DNA from: SZAS-79 sp964599095
GTDB taxonomy: Bacteria > Pseudomonadota > Gammaproteobacteria > Burkholderiales > SG8-39
Direction of reading: 5' to 3'
Assembly (NCBI GenBank): GCA_964599095.1
Contig: CAZREB010000024.1
Location: 3,828-67,827, forward strand
DNA: 64,000 nucleotides
Numbering within the stretch: position 1 is the stretch's first letter; the number at the start of each line of letters is the position of its first letter. Under the pieces are notes generated by a model, which did not search any database, had not been told where the DNA came from, and worked only from the letters and a program-made list of their open reading frames with translations. Shown here in pieces: positions 1-9,260 of this stretch. The position numbers were made by a program, and so were the translations under genes.

Positions 1-152
1 TCGAGAAGCGCCTGCTCGACGAGGAAGCGCACTACCTCATGACGCTGCAATGGCATCGGATCGTCCCGCACTCGTCCAAGGTCCACGGCTGGCAGATCAC
101 CCCCAGCCACTACCTCAACAACACCCTGGATACGGTCTGGCTCTCCGAGTAA
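1..152 (+). CDS. C-terminal fragment of a family 5 ABC solute-binding protein (partial)
   Basis: Only the last 49 codons are in the window, in the frame starting at base 3 and ending at the TAA at 150-152. The fragment has the TLQWHRIVPHSS stretch followed by a helix-like end with LNNTLDTVWLSE, which resembles the C-termini of peptide/nickel-type (SBP_bac_5) binding proteins. The two genes that follow are Dpp-type permeases, which strongly supports this reading. It would be the periplasmic substrate receptor of the first importer in this window. The family call rests mainly on context because so little sequence remains. Confidence 0.6.
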   Translation, partial: EKRLLDEEAHYLMTLQWHRIVPHSSKVHGWQITPSHYLNNTLDTVWLSE

Positions 153-212
153 CCCGGGCGGTGCCCGGCACGGCGTGTGCGGCTGCGCACGCCGTGCCCA
201 AGTGAGCTTCCC

Positions 213-1169
213 ATGCTGAACTACGTCATCAAGCGGTTGCTGCTGATGATTCCCACCCTGCTCGGGGTTGCGATCCTCATTTTCCTGCTCCTGCGCGTGG
301 TCCCCGGCGATGTCGTCGAGGCGCGCTACCTCAGCCAGGGCAGCCAGTTCCAGTCGCAGGACCTGATGGACCAGGAAAGGAAGAAGCTCGGCCTCGACCA
401 GCCGCTGTGGAAGCAGTTCGCCACCTGGATGTGGGGCATCGCGCACCTGGACTTCGGGGTTTCGATGTGGACCGGGTCGCCGATCACCGAAGAGATCAAG
501 CTGCGCTTTGCGCTTTCCCTGGAACTCGCGGTGATCGCGACCGTGGTGGCAACGCTGCTTGCGATCCCGCTCGGCATCCTCGCCGCGATCAGGCAGGACA
601 CGTGGATCGATTATGCGGTGCGGGTGTTTTCGATCGCGGGCCTGGCGATGCCCTCGTTCTGGCTTGGCATTGTGATGATCCTCGGGATGCTGATCGTCTT
701 CAAATGGCTGCCGCCGATGGTGTTCACGCCGCTCTGGGTGAACCCCTGGGACAACCTCGCCCAGCTGATCTGGCCGGCGCTGGCCGTCGGTTACCGCTAC
801 TCGGCCGTGGCAACGCGCATGATGCGCTCGGCCATGCTCGAAGTCCTGCGCGAAGACTACATCCGCACCGCGCGCGCCAAGGGCCTGTGGCTGAAACTCA
901 TCCTCGTGCGCCACGCAATGAAGAATGCGATGCTGCCGGTCATCACCGTGGTCGGGCTGGAGTTCGCATTCCTGCTGGGCGGCCTGGTGGTCACCGAGCA
1001 GGTGTTCAACCTGAACGGCCTGGGGCTGCTGTTCGTCGAGGCCATCTCGCATCGCGACTACACGCTGACCCAGGCCCTGGTACTGATCGTCGCCGCGGTC
1101 TCGATCTTCGTGAATTTCGCCACCGACATCGCCTACGCCTGGCTCGACCCGCGTATCCGCTACCGCTGA
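213..1169 (+). CDS. Dpp/Opp-type ABC transporter permease (DppB-like)
   Basis: Inner-membrane permease of 318 residues for a peptide/opine/nickel-type importer. The N-terminus MLNYVIKRLLLMIPTLLGV and the early motif RVVPGDVVEARY are typical of DppB/OppB proteins. About six membrane spans follow, with the EAA-loop signature RTARAKGL near residue 220 that contacts the ATPase, and the end LDPRIRYR is also typical. An upstream in-frame ATG at 177 would add 12 atypical residues, so I chose the ATG at 213. It lies 18 bases before the DppC-like gene and after a binding-protein fragment. No ATPase gene follows, so the ATPases are upstream of the window or shared. Confidence 0.92.
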   Translation: MLNYVIKRLLLMIPTLLGVAILIFLLLRVVPGDVVEARYLSQGSQFQSQDLMDQERKKLGLDQPLWKQFATWMWGIAHLDFGVSMWTGSPITEEIKLRFALSLELAVIATVVATLLAIPLGILAAIRQDTWIDYAVRVFSIAGLAMPSFWLGIVMILGMLIVFKWLPPMVFTPLWVNPWDNLAQLIWPALAVGYRYSAVATRMMRSAMLEVLREDYIRTARAKGLWLKLILVRHAMKNAMLPVITVVGLEFAFLLGGLVVTEQVFNLNGLGLLFVEAISHRDYTLTQALVLIVAAVSIFVNFATDIAYAWLDPRIRYR

Positions 1170-1187
1170 CCCTGCCAGACCGACCCC

Positions 1188-2087
1188 ATGGCCGTTACCG
1201 ACGAAACCCTTGATTCGCTGCCCGCCCCGAAGCGTGCCCGTCCGCGCTGGCAGGAGGAGACCCTCAAGTTCATCCGCAATCGCCCGCTCGGGGCGATCGG
1301 CGCCTGCATCATCGTCGTGATGACCGTGGTCGCGCTGGGCGCGCAATGGTTCGCCCCCTATGACGTTCTCGCCACCGACTACGGCGCGATGCTCGCGGCG
1401 CCCAGCAAGGCCCACTGGCTCGGCACCGATGCGTATGGCCGGGACGTGCTGTCGCGGATCATCTTCGGCTCGCGGACCGCGATGGTGGTCGGCCTGGGGG
1501 CGTCGATCCTCGGCGCGACGCTGGGCGCACTGATCGGCGTGGCCAGCGCCTATTTCGGCGGGCGCACCGATCTCGTCGTGCAGCGGCTGATGGACATCCT
1601 GATCTCGTTCCCCCTGATCATCCTCGCATTGGCGGTGGTCGCCATCCTCGGTACCGGCCTGCAGAACGTGATCCTGGCGATCGCCATACCGATGATCCCC
1701 CGCTGCGCCCGGGTGGTGCGCGCGAGCGCACTGTCGGTTCGTGAAATGCCCTACGTGGATGCGGCACGCGCGGCCGGTTTCACCGACACCAGGATCGTGC
1801 TGCGCCACATGCTGCCGAACGTCATGGCGCCCTACCTCATCATGCTGACCGCATTCCTGGGACAGGCCATCCTGCTCGAAGCGTCGCTTTCGTTTCTCGG
1901 CCTCGGTGTCCAGGAACCGATCGCCGCCTGGGGTCTGATGCTGCGCGGCGCGGCGGTGGAATTCGCCGAGTCCGCGCCGTGGATGGCGGTCTTTCCGGGC
2001 CTTGCGATCAGCCTCGCGGTATTCGGCTTCAACCTGTTCGGCGACTCGCTGCGCGACGCGCTCGATCCGCGCCTGCGGACGCAGTAA
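1188..2087 (+). CDS. Dpp/Opp-type ABC transporter permease (DppC-like)
   Basis: Second permease of the first importer, 299 residues. The protein has a cytoplasmic N-terminal tail and a first membrane span near residues 36-58. It then carries the family motifs HWLGTDAYGRDVLSRIIFGSR and the EAA loop DAARAAGF with an LPNVMAPY continuation. The end, FNLFGDSLRDALDPRLR, is the usual DppC terminus. It starts 18 bases after the DppB-like gene and is followed by a convergent MFS gene 18 bases downstream, so this operon ends without ATPase genes inside the window. Confidence 0.93.
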   Translation: MAVTDETLDSLPAPKRARPRWQEETLKFIRNRPLGAIGACIIVVMTVVALGAQWFAPYDVLATDYGAMLAAPSKAHWLGTDAYGRDVLSRIIFGSRTAMVVGLGASILGATLGALIGVASAYFGGRTDLVVQRLMDILISFPLIILALAVVAILGTGLQNVILAIAIPMIPRCARVVRASALSVREMPYVDAARAAGFTDTRIVLRHMLPNVMAPYLIMLTAFLGQAILLEASLSFLGLGVQEPIAAWGLMLRGAAVEFAESAPWMAVFPGLAISLAVFGFNLFGDSLRDALDPRLRTQ

Positions 2088-2105
2088 CCGGACTCCCGCC
2101 GGCCC

Positions 2106-3320
2106 TCAGGCCGGGGCCGCGGCCAGTCGCAGCTTTTCTTCCCGGATCGGCAGGTTGATCAGGGATGCAAGCGACGCAAGCACGATGTCCGCGTACCACA
2201 TCCAGTCGTAGCTGCCGGTCGAGGCGATCGCGATGCCGCCCAACCAGGCGCCGAAGAATCCGCCGATCTGGTGGCTGAAGAGCGTAAGGCCGAACAGCGT
2301 GGCTAGGTAACGCGGGCCAAAGAGCTTGCCCACCAGGCCGGCCGTCGGCGGGACGGTCGAGAGCCACGTGAGGCCGAGCACGGCCGCGAACAGGTAAAAC
2401 GTCAGGTCGGTCTTCGGCGCCATCAGGTAGATCGCGATTGCGACGGCGCGCGAGCCGTACATCCAGACCAGGATGAACTTCATGCGCCGGACCTGCCCGA
2501 GCCAGCCTGCGCCGATGCTGCCGACGATGTTCGCCAGGCCGATGATCGCAAGCGATGCGGCCGAAACCGAAGCCGGCAACCCGCAGAGCGCCACCTCGCC
2601 GGGCAGGTGCGTGACAAGAAAAGAAATGTGGAACCCGCAGGTGAAGAACCCGGCGTGCAGGCACCAGTAGCTCGGATTCCTGAAGGCGATGCGCGTTTGC
2701 TCGCCGAGCGTGATCCCGTTCGTCGGCACAGCCGTCGAGGCCGCGTGGGCCGCCTTGCTCTGGCGCAACGGAAGCGCGAGCAGGATGGTGGACAGCGTGG
2801 CCGCGGCCAGCGTCACCATCGCGCTGACCCAGCCGAAAGCCGAGATCAGGCCCTGCGTGATCGGCGCGAAGATGAATTGCCCGAACGACCCGCCGGCATT
2901 GATGAACCCCGAGGCGAACGAACGCTTGTCCGCCGGCAGCCGCTGGGCCGCGGCGCCGATCAGGATCGAAAAGCTGCCTGCGCCGGCGCCCGCCGCGGTG
3001 AGGATGCCCATCGAGAAGATCAGGCCGAAGCTCGAATCCATCCATGGCGTGATCCCCATGCCGATCGCGAGCAGCACGCCGCCGAAAACGATGACCCTGA
3101 AGGAGCCGACCCGGTCGGCGAGCATGCCGAACAGCGGCTGGGCAGCGCCCCAGACGAATTGCCCTACGGCCAGCGCGAAGCTCACCGCGACGATGCCAAG
3201 GCCGGTACTGGAGTTCAGCGGCGAGACGAACAGGCCGCTCGACTGCCGCACCCCCATGGTGACCGCGAGGATTGCCGCCGATGAGAGCACCAGGGTCCAG
3301 AACGTGCGTTGCGGGGTCAT
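2106..3320 (-). CDS. Major facilitator superfamily transporter
   Basis: A 404-residue inner-membrane carrier with about 12 predicted hydrophobic spans. The N-terminal half has MGVRQSSGLFVSPL in helix 1 and the loop 2-3 signature GMLADRVGSFRV, a form of the MFS G-x-L-a-D-r motif. The sequence style resembles the monocarboxylate/oxalate-formate-like MFS carriers found in Burkholderiales, so an organic anion is a plausible substrate, but nothing here identifies it. The gene is convergent with the permease operon and divergent from the desaturase gene (79-base gap). Confidence 0.85.
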   Translation of the reverse strand: MTPQRTFWTLVLSSAAILAVTMGVRQSSGLFVSPLNSSTGLGIVAVSFALAVGQFVWGAAQPLFGMLADRVGSFRVIVFGGVLLAIGMGITPWMDSSFGLIFSMGILTAAGAGAGSFSILIGAAAQRLPADKRSFASGFINAGGSFGQFIFAPITQGLISAFGWVSAMVTLAAATLSTILLALPLRQSKAAHAASTAVPTNGITLGEQTRIAFRNPSYWCLHAGFFTCGFHISFLVTHLPGEVALCGLPASVSAASLAIIGLANIVGSIGAGWLGQVRRMKFILVWMYGSRAVAIAIYLMAPKTDLTFYLFAAVLGLTWLSTVPPTAGLVGKLFGPRYLATLFGLTLFSHQIGGFFGAWLGGIAIASTGSYDWMWYADIVLASLASLINLPIREEKLRLAAAPA

Positions 3321-3399
3321 GTGGGGGCTTCCGGGGTCACGGGCAAAGGCGGATTGTCCCAGATTCCGCGCCGTGGTCTGGAGGTAGAATTCTCATGCA

Positions 3400-4392
3400 A
3401 TGCAAGCCAAAGGCGAAGAGTTCCGCGACGACTACCGCAAGGCGCTGCCACCGGAGGTGGTGCAGCGGCTGGCGCGGATTTCCACTTGGCGCGCATGGGG
3501 GTCGGTGCTGCAGGAGGTGTTGCTGCTGGCCGCGCTGATCGCGATCGCGCTGGCCTTGCGCACGCCGGTCATCACCTTCGCCTGCGTGATCCTGATCGGC
3601 ACACGGCAGCACGCGCTCTTCATCCTTGCCCACGATGCCGCCCACTACCGCCTGTTCGAGCAGCGTTGGCTGAACGACGCTGTCGGACGCGCGTGCGCGA
3701 CGGTACAGGGGCTTTCGATGCGCACCTACCGGGTCATCCACCGGCTGCACCACAACAACCTGTATGGCCCGGCCGACCCGGACACCGCGCTGCACGGCGG
3801 CTACCCGCGCGGCCGCGCCTATCTCGCCAAGAAGCTGCTCAAGGACCTGACCGGATTCACGGCGTGGAAGACTTACGCGTACTTCTTCGGCGCTCCGGCG
3901 ATCAATACCGAAACCAACGTGGCGTTGCGGCCGCTGAACGACACTTCCGAGCGGCTGCGCAACGAAGCGCGTCGCGACCGCGCGGTGGTGATCAGCTTCC
4001 ATGTTGCGGCGCTGGTCGCTTCGGCCGCGACCGGCTGGCTGTTCGAATACCTGATCCTGTGGGTGCTCCCGCTGCTCACGGTGGTGCAGGCGATCCTGAG
4101 GCTGCGCGCGGTATCGGAGCATGGCGCCACCACGGACTTTTCGTCGCCGCTCACCGCTGCGCGGACGAACCTCGCGGGCTCGCTGGTCGAGTGGCTGCTC
4201 TTCCCGCACCGCGTGAACTACCATATCGAGCATCACCTCTATGCCTCGGTCCCCCACTACAACCTGCCGGAACTGCATCGCGAGATGGTGAAGCACGGCG
4301 TGCTGGAGGGCGCTGAAGTGCTGCCCTTCACGCAGACCCTGGGCAAAATCTTCGCCGACCGCCGGCCGGCGGTGTTGTCCCCTACAGTTTGA
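3400..4392 (+). CDS. Membrane fatty acid desaturase family protein
   Basis: A 330-residue membrane di-iron enzyme of the fatty-acid desaturase superfamily. Three histidine clusters are visible in order: HDAAH at residues 78-82, HRLHH at 114-118 and HIEHH at 275-279, the H-x3-H, H-x2-HH and H-x2-HH set that binds two irons. Membrane segments lie near 37-75 and 198-235. These enzymes introduce double bonds or hydroxyl groups into acyl chains or related lipids; the substrate is unknown. The start at 3400 is the first possible in frame (stop at 3385). A GGAGG lies 15 bases upstream, which is a long spacing. The 3' end overlaps the convergent acetyltransferase gene by 11 bases. Confidence 0.88.
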   Translation: MQAKGEEFRDDYRKALPPEVVQRLARISTWRAWGSVLQEVLLLAALIAIALALRTPVITFACVILIGTRQHALFILAHDAAHYRLFEQRWLNDAVGRACATVQGLSMRTYRVIHRLHHNNLYGPADPDTALHGGYPRGRAYLAKKLLKDLTGFTAWKTYAYFFGAPAINTETNVALRPLNDTSERLRNEARRDRAVVISFHVAALVASAATGWLFEYLILWVLPLLTVVQAILRLRAVSEHGATTDFSSPLTAARTNLAGSLVEWLLFPHRVNYHIEHHLYASVPHYNLPELHREMVKHGVLEGAEVLPFTQTLGKIFADRRPAVLSPTV

Positions 4393-4903
4393 GGCGCATC
4401 GGGCGCATGCCCGAGAACTGGAAGCCTTCGGCCGCATACACCGCATGCGCCTGCTGGTTGTCCTCGTCGGACAACAGCGTCAGGCGCAGGCACCCCTCTT
4501 CCCTCGCGGCCACGACCGCATGCGCGAGCAGTGCGGCGCCTATCCCGCGCCCGCGGCGCTCGGGCAGCACGATCATGTCCTCGAGCCAGGCGGCCTTGCC
4601 GCCCTCGGCGGTACTGATCGTGTAGAGCGTGCTCACCATGCCGACGACGCGGCCGGCTTCGCGGGCGACGTAGACGCGGCCGATGCGCGGATCGCCGAGG
4701 ATGGTCTCGAGCGCGCGCTTTTGCTTGGCCGCATCGGGCACGAAGTCGGCCTCCTGCGCGAAAAGCACGCCGAGCAATTCGACCAGTTGCGGCAATTCCT
4801 TCTTTTGTGCCGGGCCGATCTCGAGCGCGGGATCGGCGGCGCTCAATGCCGGCTCCCGACCGCCGCTGCAGGCATCGTTTCGAATCCCGTGGACAAAGCG
4901 CAT
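4382..4903 (-). CDS. GNAT family N-acetyltransferase
   Basis: GCN5-related acetyltransferase, 173 residues if the ATG at 4903 is used. A TTG at 4846 preceded by a GGGAG would give 154 residues and is a real alternative, because the domain only begins around LEIGPAQKKELPQL. The acetyl-CoA binding motif A is clear: WLEDMIVLPERRGRGIGAAL, with the R-x-x-G-x-G/A loop. The end, AVYAAEGFQFSGMRPMRLKL, is a typical motif B. The acceptor substrate cannot be inferred. The gene is convergent with and overlaps the desaturase gene by 11 bases, and is divergent from the ammonia-lyase gene. Confidence 0.85.
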   Translation of the reverse strand: MRFVHGIRNDACSGGREPALSAADPALEIGPAQKKELPQLVELLGVLFAQEADFVPDAAKQKRALETILGDPRIGRVYVAREAGRVVGMVSTLYTISTAEGGKAAWLEDMIVLPERRGRGIGAALLAHAVVAAREEGCLRLTLLSDEDNQQAHAVYAAEGFQFSGMRPMRLKL

Positions 4904-5029
4904 TGACGCCGCCAAGCAGCCGCCCGTACCATGATTTTCACCCGTAGCATGTCCTGCCAGGTCTTCTCGTTCACAGGCCGCCAGCTTAACGCCGGGACTG
5001 CCGCACCGCAAAACATTCCAGGGAGTCGA

Positions 5030-6268
5030 ATGAAGGTCAAACAGGTGATCTGCGCCGCCGGACGTTCCGGCTACATGCATCGCGACCTGATGGCGATCAA
5101 GGCCGGGGCCCGCCAGGACGGCATGATTTTCCACGGGCCGACGGTGACGCCGGGATTCAGGAAGATCGTCGAACCGGCCACGATCATTTCGGTCATGCTG
5201 GTGCTGGAGGACGGCCAGGTCGCGTTCGGCGACTGTGCCGACGTGATCCTTGCGGGCGTTGCCGGGCGCGACCCGGTCTTCAACGCCGCGGACTACATGG
5301 CGGTCATGGAAGGCCCTGTGGCCGCCGCGCTCACCGGCCGCGACGTCTCGAAATTCAGGGCGAACGCCGACGAACTCGACAGGATGCAGGTGGGCGGCAG
5401 GCGCCTGCACACCGCATTGCGTTACGGGATCACGCAGGCGCTGCTGCATGCCACCGCATTGTCCGGCAAGGAAACCATGGCCGAGGTGATCGCACGGGAA
5501 TACGGCAGCACGATCTCGAAGAAACCGATCGGCATCCTCGCCTCCGGCCACAAGGACGACCCGACGCAGCTCGACCGCATCATCCTCAAGCGCTTCGAGC
5601 TCCTGCCCCATGCTTCTTTCACCGTCGTCAAGGACCATGTGGGCTTCAAGGGCGAGATCCTGCACGCCTGGGTCAAGATGGTCGCGACCCGCATCAAGAC
5701 CATCGGCGATGCCGACTACCGCCCGCGCATCCATGCCGACCTGTACGGCACGCTGGGCGAGCTGTTCTCGATGGATGTCGACAGGATCTCGGACTACATC
5801 GGCACACTGCGCGAGGCGGCGGCCCCCTACGACCTGCTGGTCGAATCGCCGATGATCGCGAAGACGCAAGCCGAGCAGATCGCGAAGTTCGGCGAGCTGC
5901 GCGGCCTCCTGAAGAAGAAGGGCATCAAGGTCGGCATCATCGCCGACGAGTGGTGCAACACGCTGGAGGACATCGGGCTGTTCGCCGATGCGCAGGCGGC
6001 CGACTTCGTGCAGATCAAGACCCCGGACCTCGGCGGCATCAACAACACCATCGAGGCGGTGCTCCATTGCCGGAAGAAGGGCATGGGCGCCTGCCTGGGC
6101 GGCACCGCCAACGAGACCGACCACTCGGCGCGCATCTGCACGCACATCGGCCTCGCGTGCCAGCCCGATTTCATGCTGTCCAAGCCCGGTCTCGGCACCG
6201 ATGAGGCCCTGATGATCCAGACCAACGAGATGGCGCGCACGCTGGCCATCCTCAAGACACGGAGTTGA
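5030..6268 (+). CDS. mal: Methylaspartate ammonia-lyase
   Basis: A 412-residue enolase-superfamily enzyme predicted to deaminate (2S,3S)-3-methylaspartate to mesaconate. The architecture matches the clostridial and Citrobacter enzymes almost residue for residue: the catalytic His is H194 in LLPHASF, metal ligands are D237, E272 and D306, and the catalytic base K330 lies in VQIKTPDLGG with Q328 beside it. The ATG at 5030 gives the normal length and has GGGAG a few bases upstream; an earlier ATG at 4931 would add 33 non-homologous residues. No glutamate mutase gene is present, so the classical glutamate fermentation route is not supported here. The gene starts an operon with a solute-binding protein three bases downstream, suggesting that the substrate, or its precursor, is imported. 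Confidence 0.93.
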   Translation: MKVKQVICAAGRSGYMHRDLMAIKAGARQDGMIFHGPTVTPGFRKIVEPATIISVMLVLEDGQVAFGDCADVILAGVAGRDPVFNAADYMAVMEGPVAAALTGRDVSKFRANADELDRMQVGGRRLHTALRYGITQALLHATALSGKETMAEVIAREYGSTISKKPIGILASGHKDDPTQLDRIILKRFELLPHASFTVVKDHVGFKGEILHAWVKMVATRIKTIGDADYRPRIHADLYGTLGELFSMDVDRISDYIGTLREAAAPYDLLVESPMIAKTQAEQIAKFGELRGLLKKKGIKVGIIADEWCNTLEDIGLFADAQAADFVQIKTPDLGGINNTIEAVLHCRKKGMGACLGGTANETDHSARICTHIGLACQPDFMLSKPGLGTDEALMIQTNEMARTLAILKTRS

Positions 6269-6271
6269 ACG

Positions 6272-7864
6272 ATGCTTGCCAGGAACCTGCTCGGCATTGC
6301 CGCCCTTGCGACGCTGGTTGCCGGCACCGCGGCCTTTGCCCAAGGCGCCGCGGAGCAGCCGCGCTACGGCGGTACTGCGGTCGCGGCACTCGGCTCCGAC
6401 CCGGGTGCGCTCAATCCGAACATCACCGTCGGTGTGCCGGACGTGTTCGCCGGATGCATCCTGTACGATGGCCTGGTACGGTTCGCCGAGGGATTCAAGA
6501 TCGTCCCGTCGCTCGCGAAATCCTGGACGATCTCGCCGGATGCGCTGACTTACACGTTCCAGCTGAACAAGGCCAGCTGGCACGACGGCAGGCCCCTTAC
6601 GTCGGAGGATGTCAAGTTCACGCTGCTCGAGGTGAGCTCGAAGTACGGCTCCAAGTTCAGCGCGCCCGGCAGCGCGATCAAGGAGATCCTCACTCCCGAT
6701 CCGCAGACGGTCGTGATCAAGCTCTCCAAGCCTTTCGGGCCGTTCCTGTTCTCGCTTGCCTGCGAGCAGAATGCGGCGATCCTGCCGGCGCACATCTTCC
6801 GCGGGACGGACGTGCTCAAGAACCCGGCCACGCTGACCAAGCCGGTCGGCAGCGGCCCGTTCATGCTCCAGGACTGGGTGCGCGGAAGCCAGCTCACCTT
6901 CGTGAAGAACCCGAACTACTGGGCCAAGGGGGAACCTTACCTAGATCGCATAGTGGTCAAGATCATGCCGGACCCGGGCGCCCGCATCCTCGCCCTGCAG
7001 GCCGGGGAGATCGACTACATCGACCAGTACTACTTCCCGATCAGCGCGTTCAAGGTGTTCGAGAAGAACCCGAAGTTCTCGCTGAAGGAAGTCAACTACC
7101 CGAGCGACGACATCATCATCCTCAACACCAGGAAGCCGCCGCTGAACAACATGAAGGTCCGCCAGGCGCTGATGATCGCGCTCGATCGCAACTACATCCA
7201 GAAGAACGTGTTCCTCGGCACCGGGCAGCCCGGGGCAGGGCCGTTCGACTCGCGCATCGCCTGGTCCTACAACCCGGCGGCCAACTACGAGAAACTCTAT
7301 CCCCACGACAAGGCGAAGGCCGAGGCGCTGCTCGACGAGGCCGGCTTCAGGAAGGGGCCGGACGGCACGCGCTTCACGTTGCGACTGTCGTTCGACCCGG
7401 GCCGTGGCGAGTACACCTCGTGGGCGCAGGCGATCCAGCGATTCTGGCAAGCCGTCGGCATCAAGGTGCTGCTCGAAGGCGCCGAACGGCCGGTGGTGCT
7501 GAAAAAGGTGTATGCCGACTACGACTTCGACGCCACGATGCAGAACTACTCGACCTCGGGCGACCCGGCGCTCGGGATCGTGCGCACCTTCCATTCGGCC
7601 TCGATAAAGCAGGGGACCAATTTCAACAACGCGAGCGGCTATTCGAACCCGCAGCTCGACGAGCTGCTGGACAAGGGTCGCGACGCGCCGGACGCGGCGA
7701 GCCGCGCGAAGTTCTATTTCCAGGCGCAGGAGATCATCGCACGCGACCTGCCGACGCTGACCGTGCACCAGCAGGCGCAGATGGGCGCCGCCAGCGAGAA
7801 CCTGCGCGGCATGTGGCAGGCGGCCGCCTACCAGTGGTGGAACCGGGCCTGGCTGAGGAAATAG
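6272..7864 (+). CDS. Family 5 ABC transporter solute-binding protein
   Basis: A 530-residue periplasmic binding protein of the peptide/nickel/opine class (SBP_bac_5). Residues 1-24 form a signal peptide ending at AAFA, and the mature protein begins near QGAAEQPRYGG, the usual opening for this class. Characteristic stretches include GLVRFAEGFKIVPSLAKSW, WHDGRPLTSEDVKF and VRQALMIALDRNYI. It is three bases from the ammonia-lyase gene and two bases before the MmgE/PrpD gene, with matching permeases and ATPases further downstream. Together these form one importer-plus-catabolism operon. The ligand is unknown; the neighbours suggest a small nitrogen-containing or dicarboxylic compound. Confidence 0.93.
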   Translation: MLARNLLGIAALATLVAGTAAFAQGAAEQPRYGGTAVAALGSDPGALNPNITVGVPDVFAGCILYDGLVRFAEGFKIVPSLAKSWTISPDALTYTFQLNKASWHDGRPLTSEDVKFTLLEVSSKYGSKFSAPGSAIKEILTPDPQTVVIKLSKPFGPFLFSLACEQNAAILPAHIFRGTDVLKNPATLTKPVGSGPFMLQDWVRGSQLTFVKNPNYWAKGEPYLDRIVVKIMPDPGARILALQAGEIDYIDQYYFPISAFKVFEKNPKFSLKEVNYPSDDIIILNTRKPPLNNMKVRQALMIALDRNYIQKNVFLGTGQPGAGPFDSRIAWSYNPAANYEKLYPHDKAKAEALLDEAGFRKGPDGTRFTLRLSFDPGRGEYTSWAQAIQRFWQAVGIKVLLEGAERPVVLKKVYADYDFDATMQNYSTSGDPALGIVRTFHSASIKQGTNFNNASGYSNPQLDELLDKGRDAPDAASRAKFYFQAQEIIARDLPTLTVHQQAQMGAASENLRGMWQAAAYQWWNRAWLRK

Positions 7865-7865
7865 C

Positions 7866-9260
7866 GTGAGCGCCCCGCGCACGCTTACCGAAACGCTGGC
7901 CGACTACTGGTCCGCCGCTCGCTACGAGGACTTGCCGGCGGAGACGGTCAGGCTTGCCAAGCGCTTCCTGATCGATACGCTGGCGGCCGGAATCGCCGGC
8001 GCGAAGACCGAGGTCGTCGACGCGGCGCTGAAGGCCGCGCAGGTCTCGGTCGAGGCGACGAGCGGCTCGGCGGCGCTGTGGGGCCGCCCCGAGACGCTGC
8101 CGGGGCCGATGGCCGCGATGGTCAACGGCACCGCGGCGCATGCGCTCGAACTCGACGATTTCGGCGGTTGCGGCCACTCGGGCGCGGTGGTTACGCCCGC
8201 GCTGTGCGCGCTGGCCGGCCGTCTCACCTTCAGCGGCAAAGAGGCGATCACGGCGATGCTCGCCGGGTATGACCTCGCCGCGCGCACGCTCGAAGGCGCC
8301 GGCGGCTATCGGCCGGTCAACGACCTCGGGTGGCATTCCACCGGCATCTGCGGCAGCTTCGGCGCGGCGGCTGCCAGTGCGAAGCTGATGGGCCTCGATG
8401 CCGAGCGCTTTGCCGATGCGCTCGGCATCGCCGGGACTTTCACCGGCGGTATCTGGGCCTTCCTCGCCGACGGTGCGATGACCAAGCGATTCCATCCCGG
8501 CAAGGCGTCCGAGAACGGGCTGTCGGCCGCGCTACTTGCGCAGGCCGGCATGACCGGGCCGCGCAAGGTGCTCGAAGCCGAGTGGGGTGGGTTCTACTCG
8601 ACCTACGCACGGGACAAGGCCACGCCCGAAGCCACGCTTCTGGGCCTGGGCAAGGAATTTCGCATCGCGCGCTCCGGCATGAAGCCTTACGCGTGCTGCC
8701 GCGGCCTTCACGCCTGCCAGGACACGTTGTTCGAGCTGATGCCGGAACTCGGGGTCTCCAGCAGCCAGATTGCCGGCATGGTGGTCCACGGCAACGACCA
8801 GTACCGGCTGCAGTTCGACCGCATGGAAGTCACCAACATGCTGGAAGCGCAGTTCAGCATCCAGTACGCGCTGGCAGTGGGCGCCACCAGCGGCCGCGGC
8901 ACGCTCGACCAGTTCTCGCCGCTGCGCACCGGCGAGCCGGAAGTGCGGCGGCTGATGGGCGCGACGCAGGTGCTGGCCGATCGCGTCGTGAAACCCGGCG
9001 AATACCCGCCGCTCGAGCTGGTGCTTTCGGACGGGCGGCGCATCGAGCGGCATACGAAATTCGCCAGGGGCGCGCCGGAACGGCCGCTGACCGACGACGA
9101 GCTGCACGTCAAGGTCTCGTCCCTGCTCGTGCCCGCCCTCGGCGCTGCGCGTGCGCGTGAGTTGGCCGACTGCGTGGCGAACCTCGAATCGGTAAAGGAC
9201 TTCCGCGACCTCGTCCGGCTGCTGGTGCCGCAAGCGCACGGCATGAACAAGGCGGCCTAG
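7866..9260 (+). CDS. MmgE/PrpD family protein
   Basis: A 464-residue cytosolic protein of the MmgE/PrpD family, whose members include 2-methylcitrate dehydratase, cis-aconitate decarboxylase and iminodisuccinate epimerase. The N-terminal helical domain carries the expected active-site block NGTAAHALELDDF with H92 and D97-D98, followed by H104. The later block KPYACCRGLHACQD corresponds to the conserved KPYP..R..H region. It starts at GTG 7866, one base after the upstream stop, and its own stop overlaps the next GTG start by one base. Association with methylaspartate ammonia-lyase suggests a role on a C4-C6 di- or tricarboxylate, but which reaction it catalyses cannot be told from the sequence. 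Confidence 0.88.
   Translation: MSAPRTLTETLADYWSAARYEDLPAETVRLAKRFLIDTLAAGIAGAKTEVVDAALKAAQVSVEATSGSAALWGRPETLPGPMAAMVNGTAAHALELDDFGGCGHSGAVVTPALCALAGRLTFSGKEAITAMLAGYDLAARTLEGAGGYRPVNDLGWHSTGICGSFGAAAASAKLMGLDAERFADALGIAGTFTGGIWAFLADGAMTKRFHPGKASENGLSAALLAQAGMTGPRKVLEAEWGGFYSTYARDKATPEATLLGLGKEFRIARSGMKPYACCRGLHACQDTLFELMPELGVSSSQIAGMVVHGNDQYRLQFDRMEVTNMLEAQFSIQYALAVGATSGRGTLDQFSPLRTGEPEVRRLMGATQVLADRVVKPGEYPPLELVLSDGRRIERHTKFARGAPERPLTDDELHVKVSSLLVPALGAARARELADCVANLESVKDFRDLVRLLVPQAHGMNKAA

Noticed and set aside
4382..6793. Long open frame on the minus strand covering the ammonia-lyase gene
   Set aside because: Only its last part (the GNAT domain) resembles a protein; the rest is an Arg/His-rich antisense shadow of methylaspartate ammonia-lyase and the binding-protein gene, typical in high-GC DNA.
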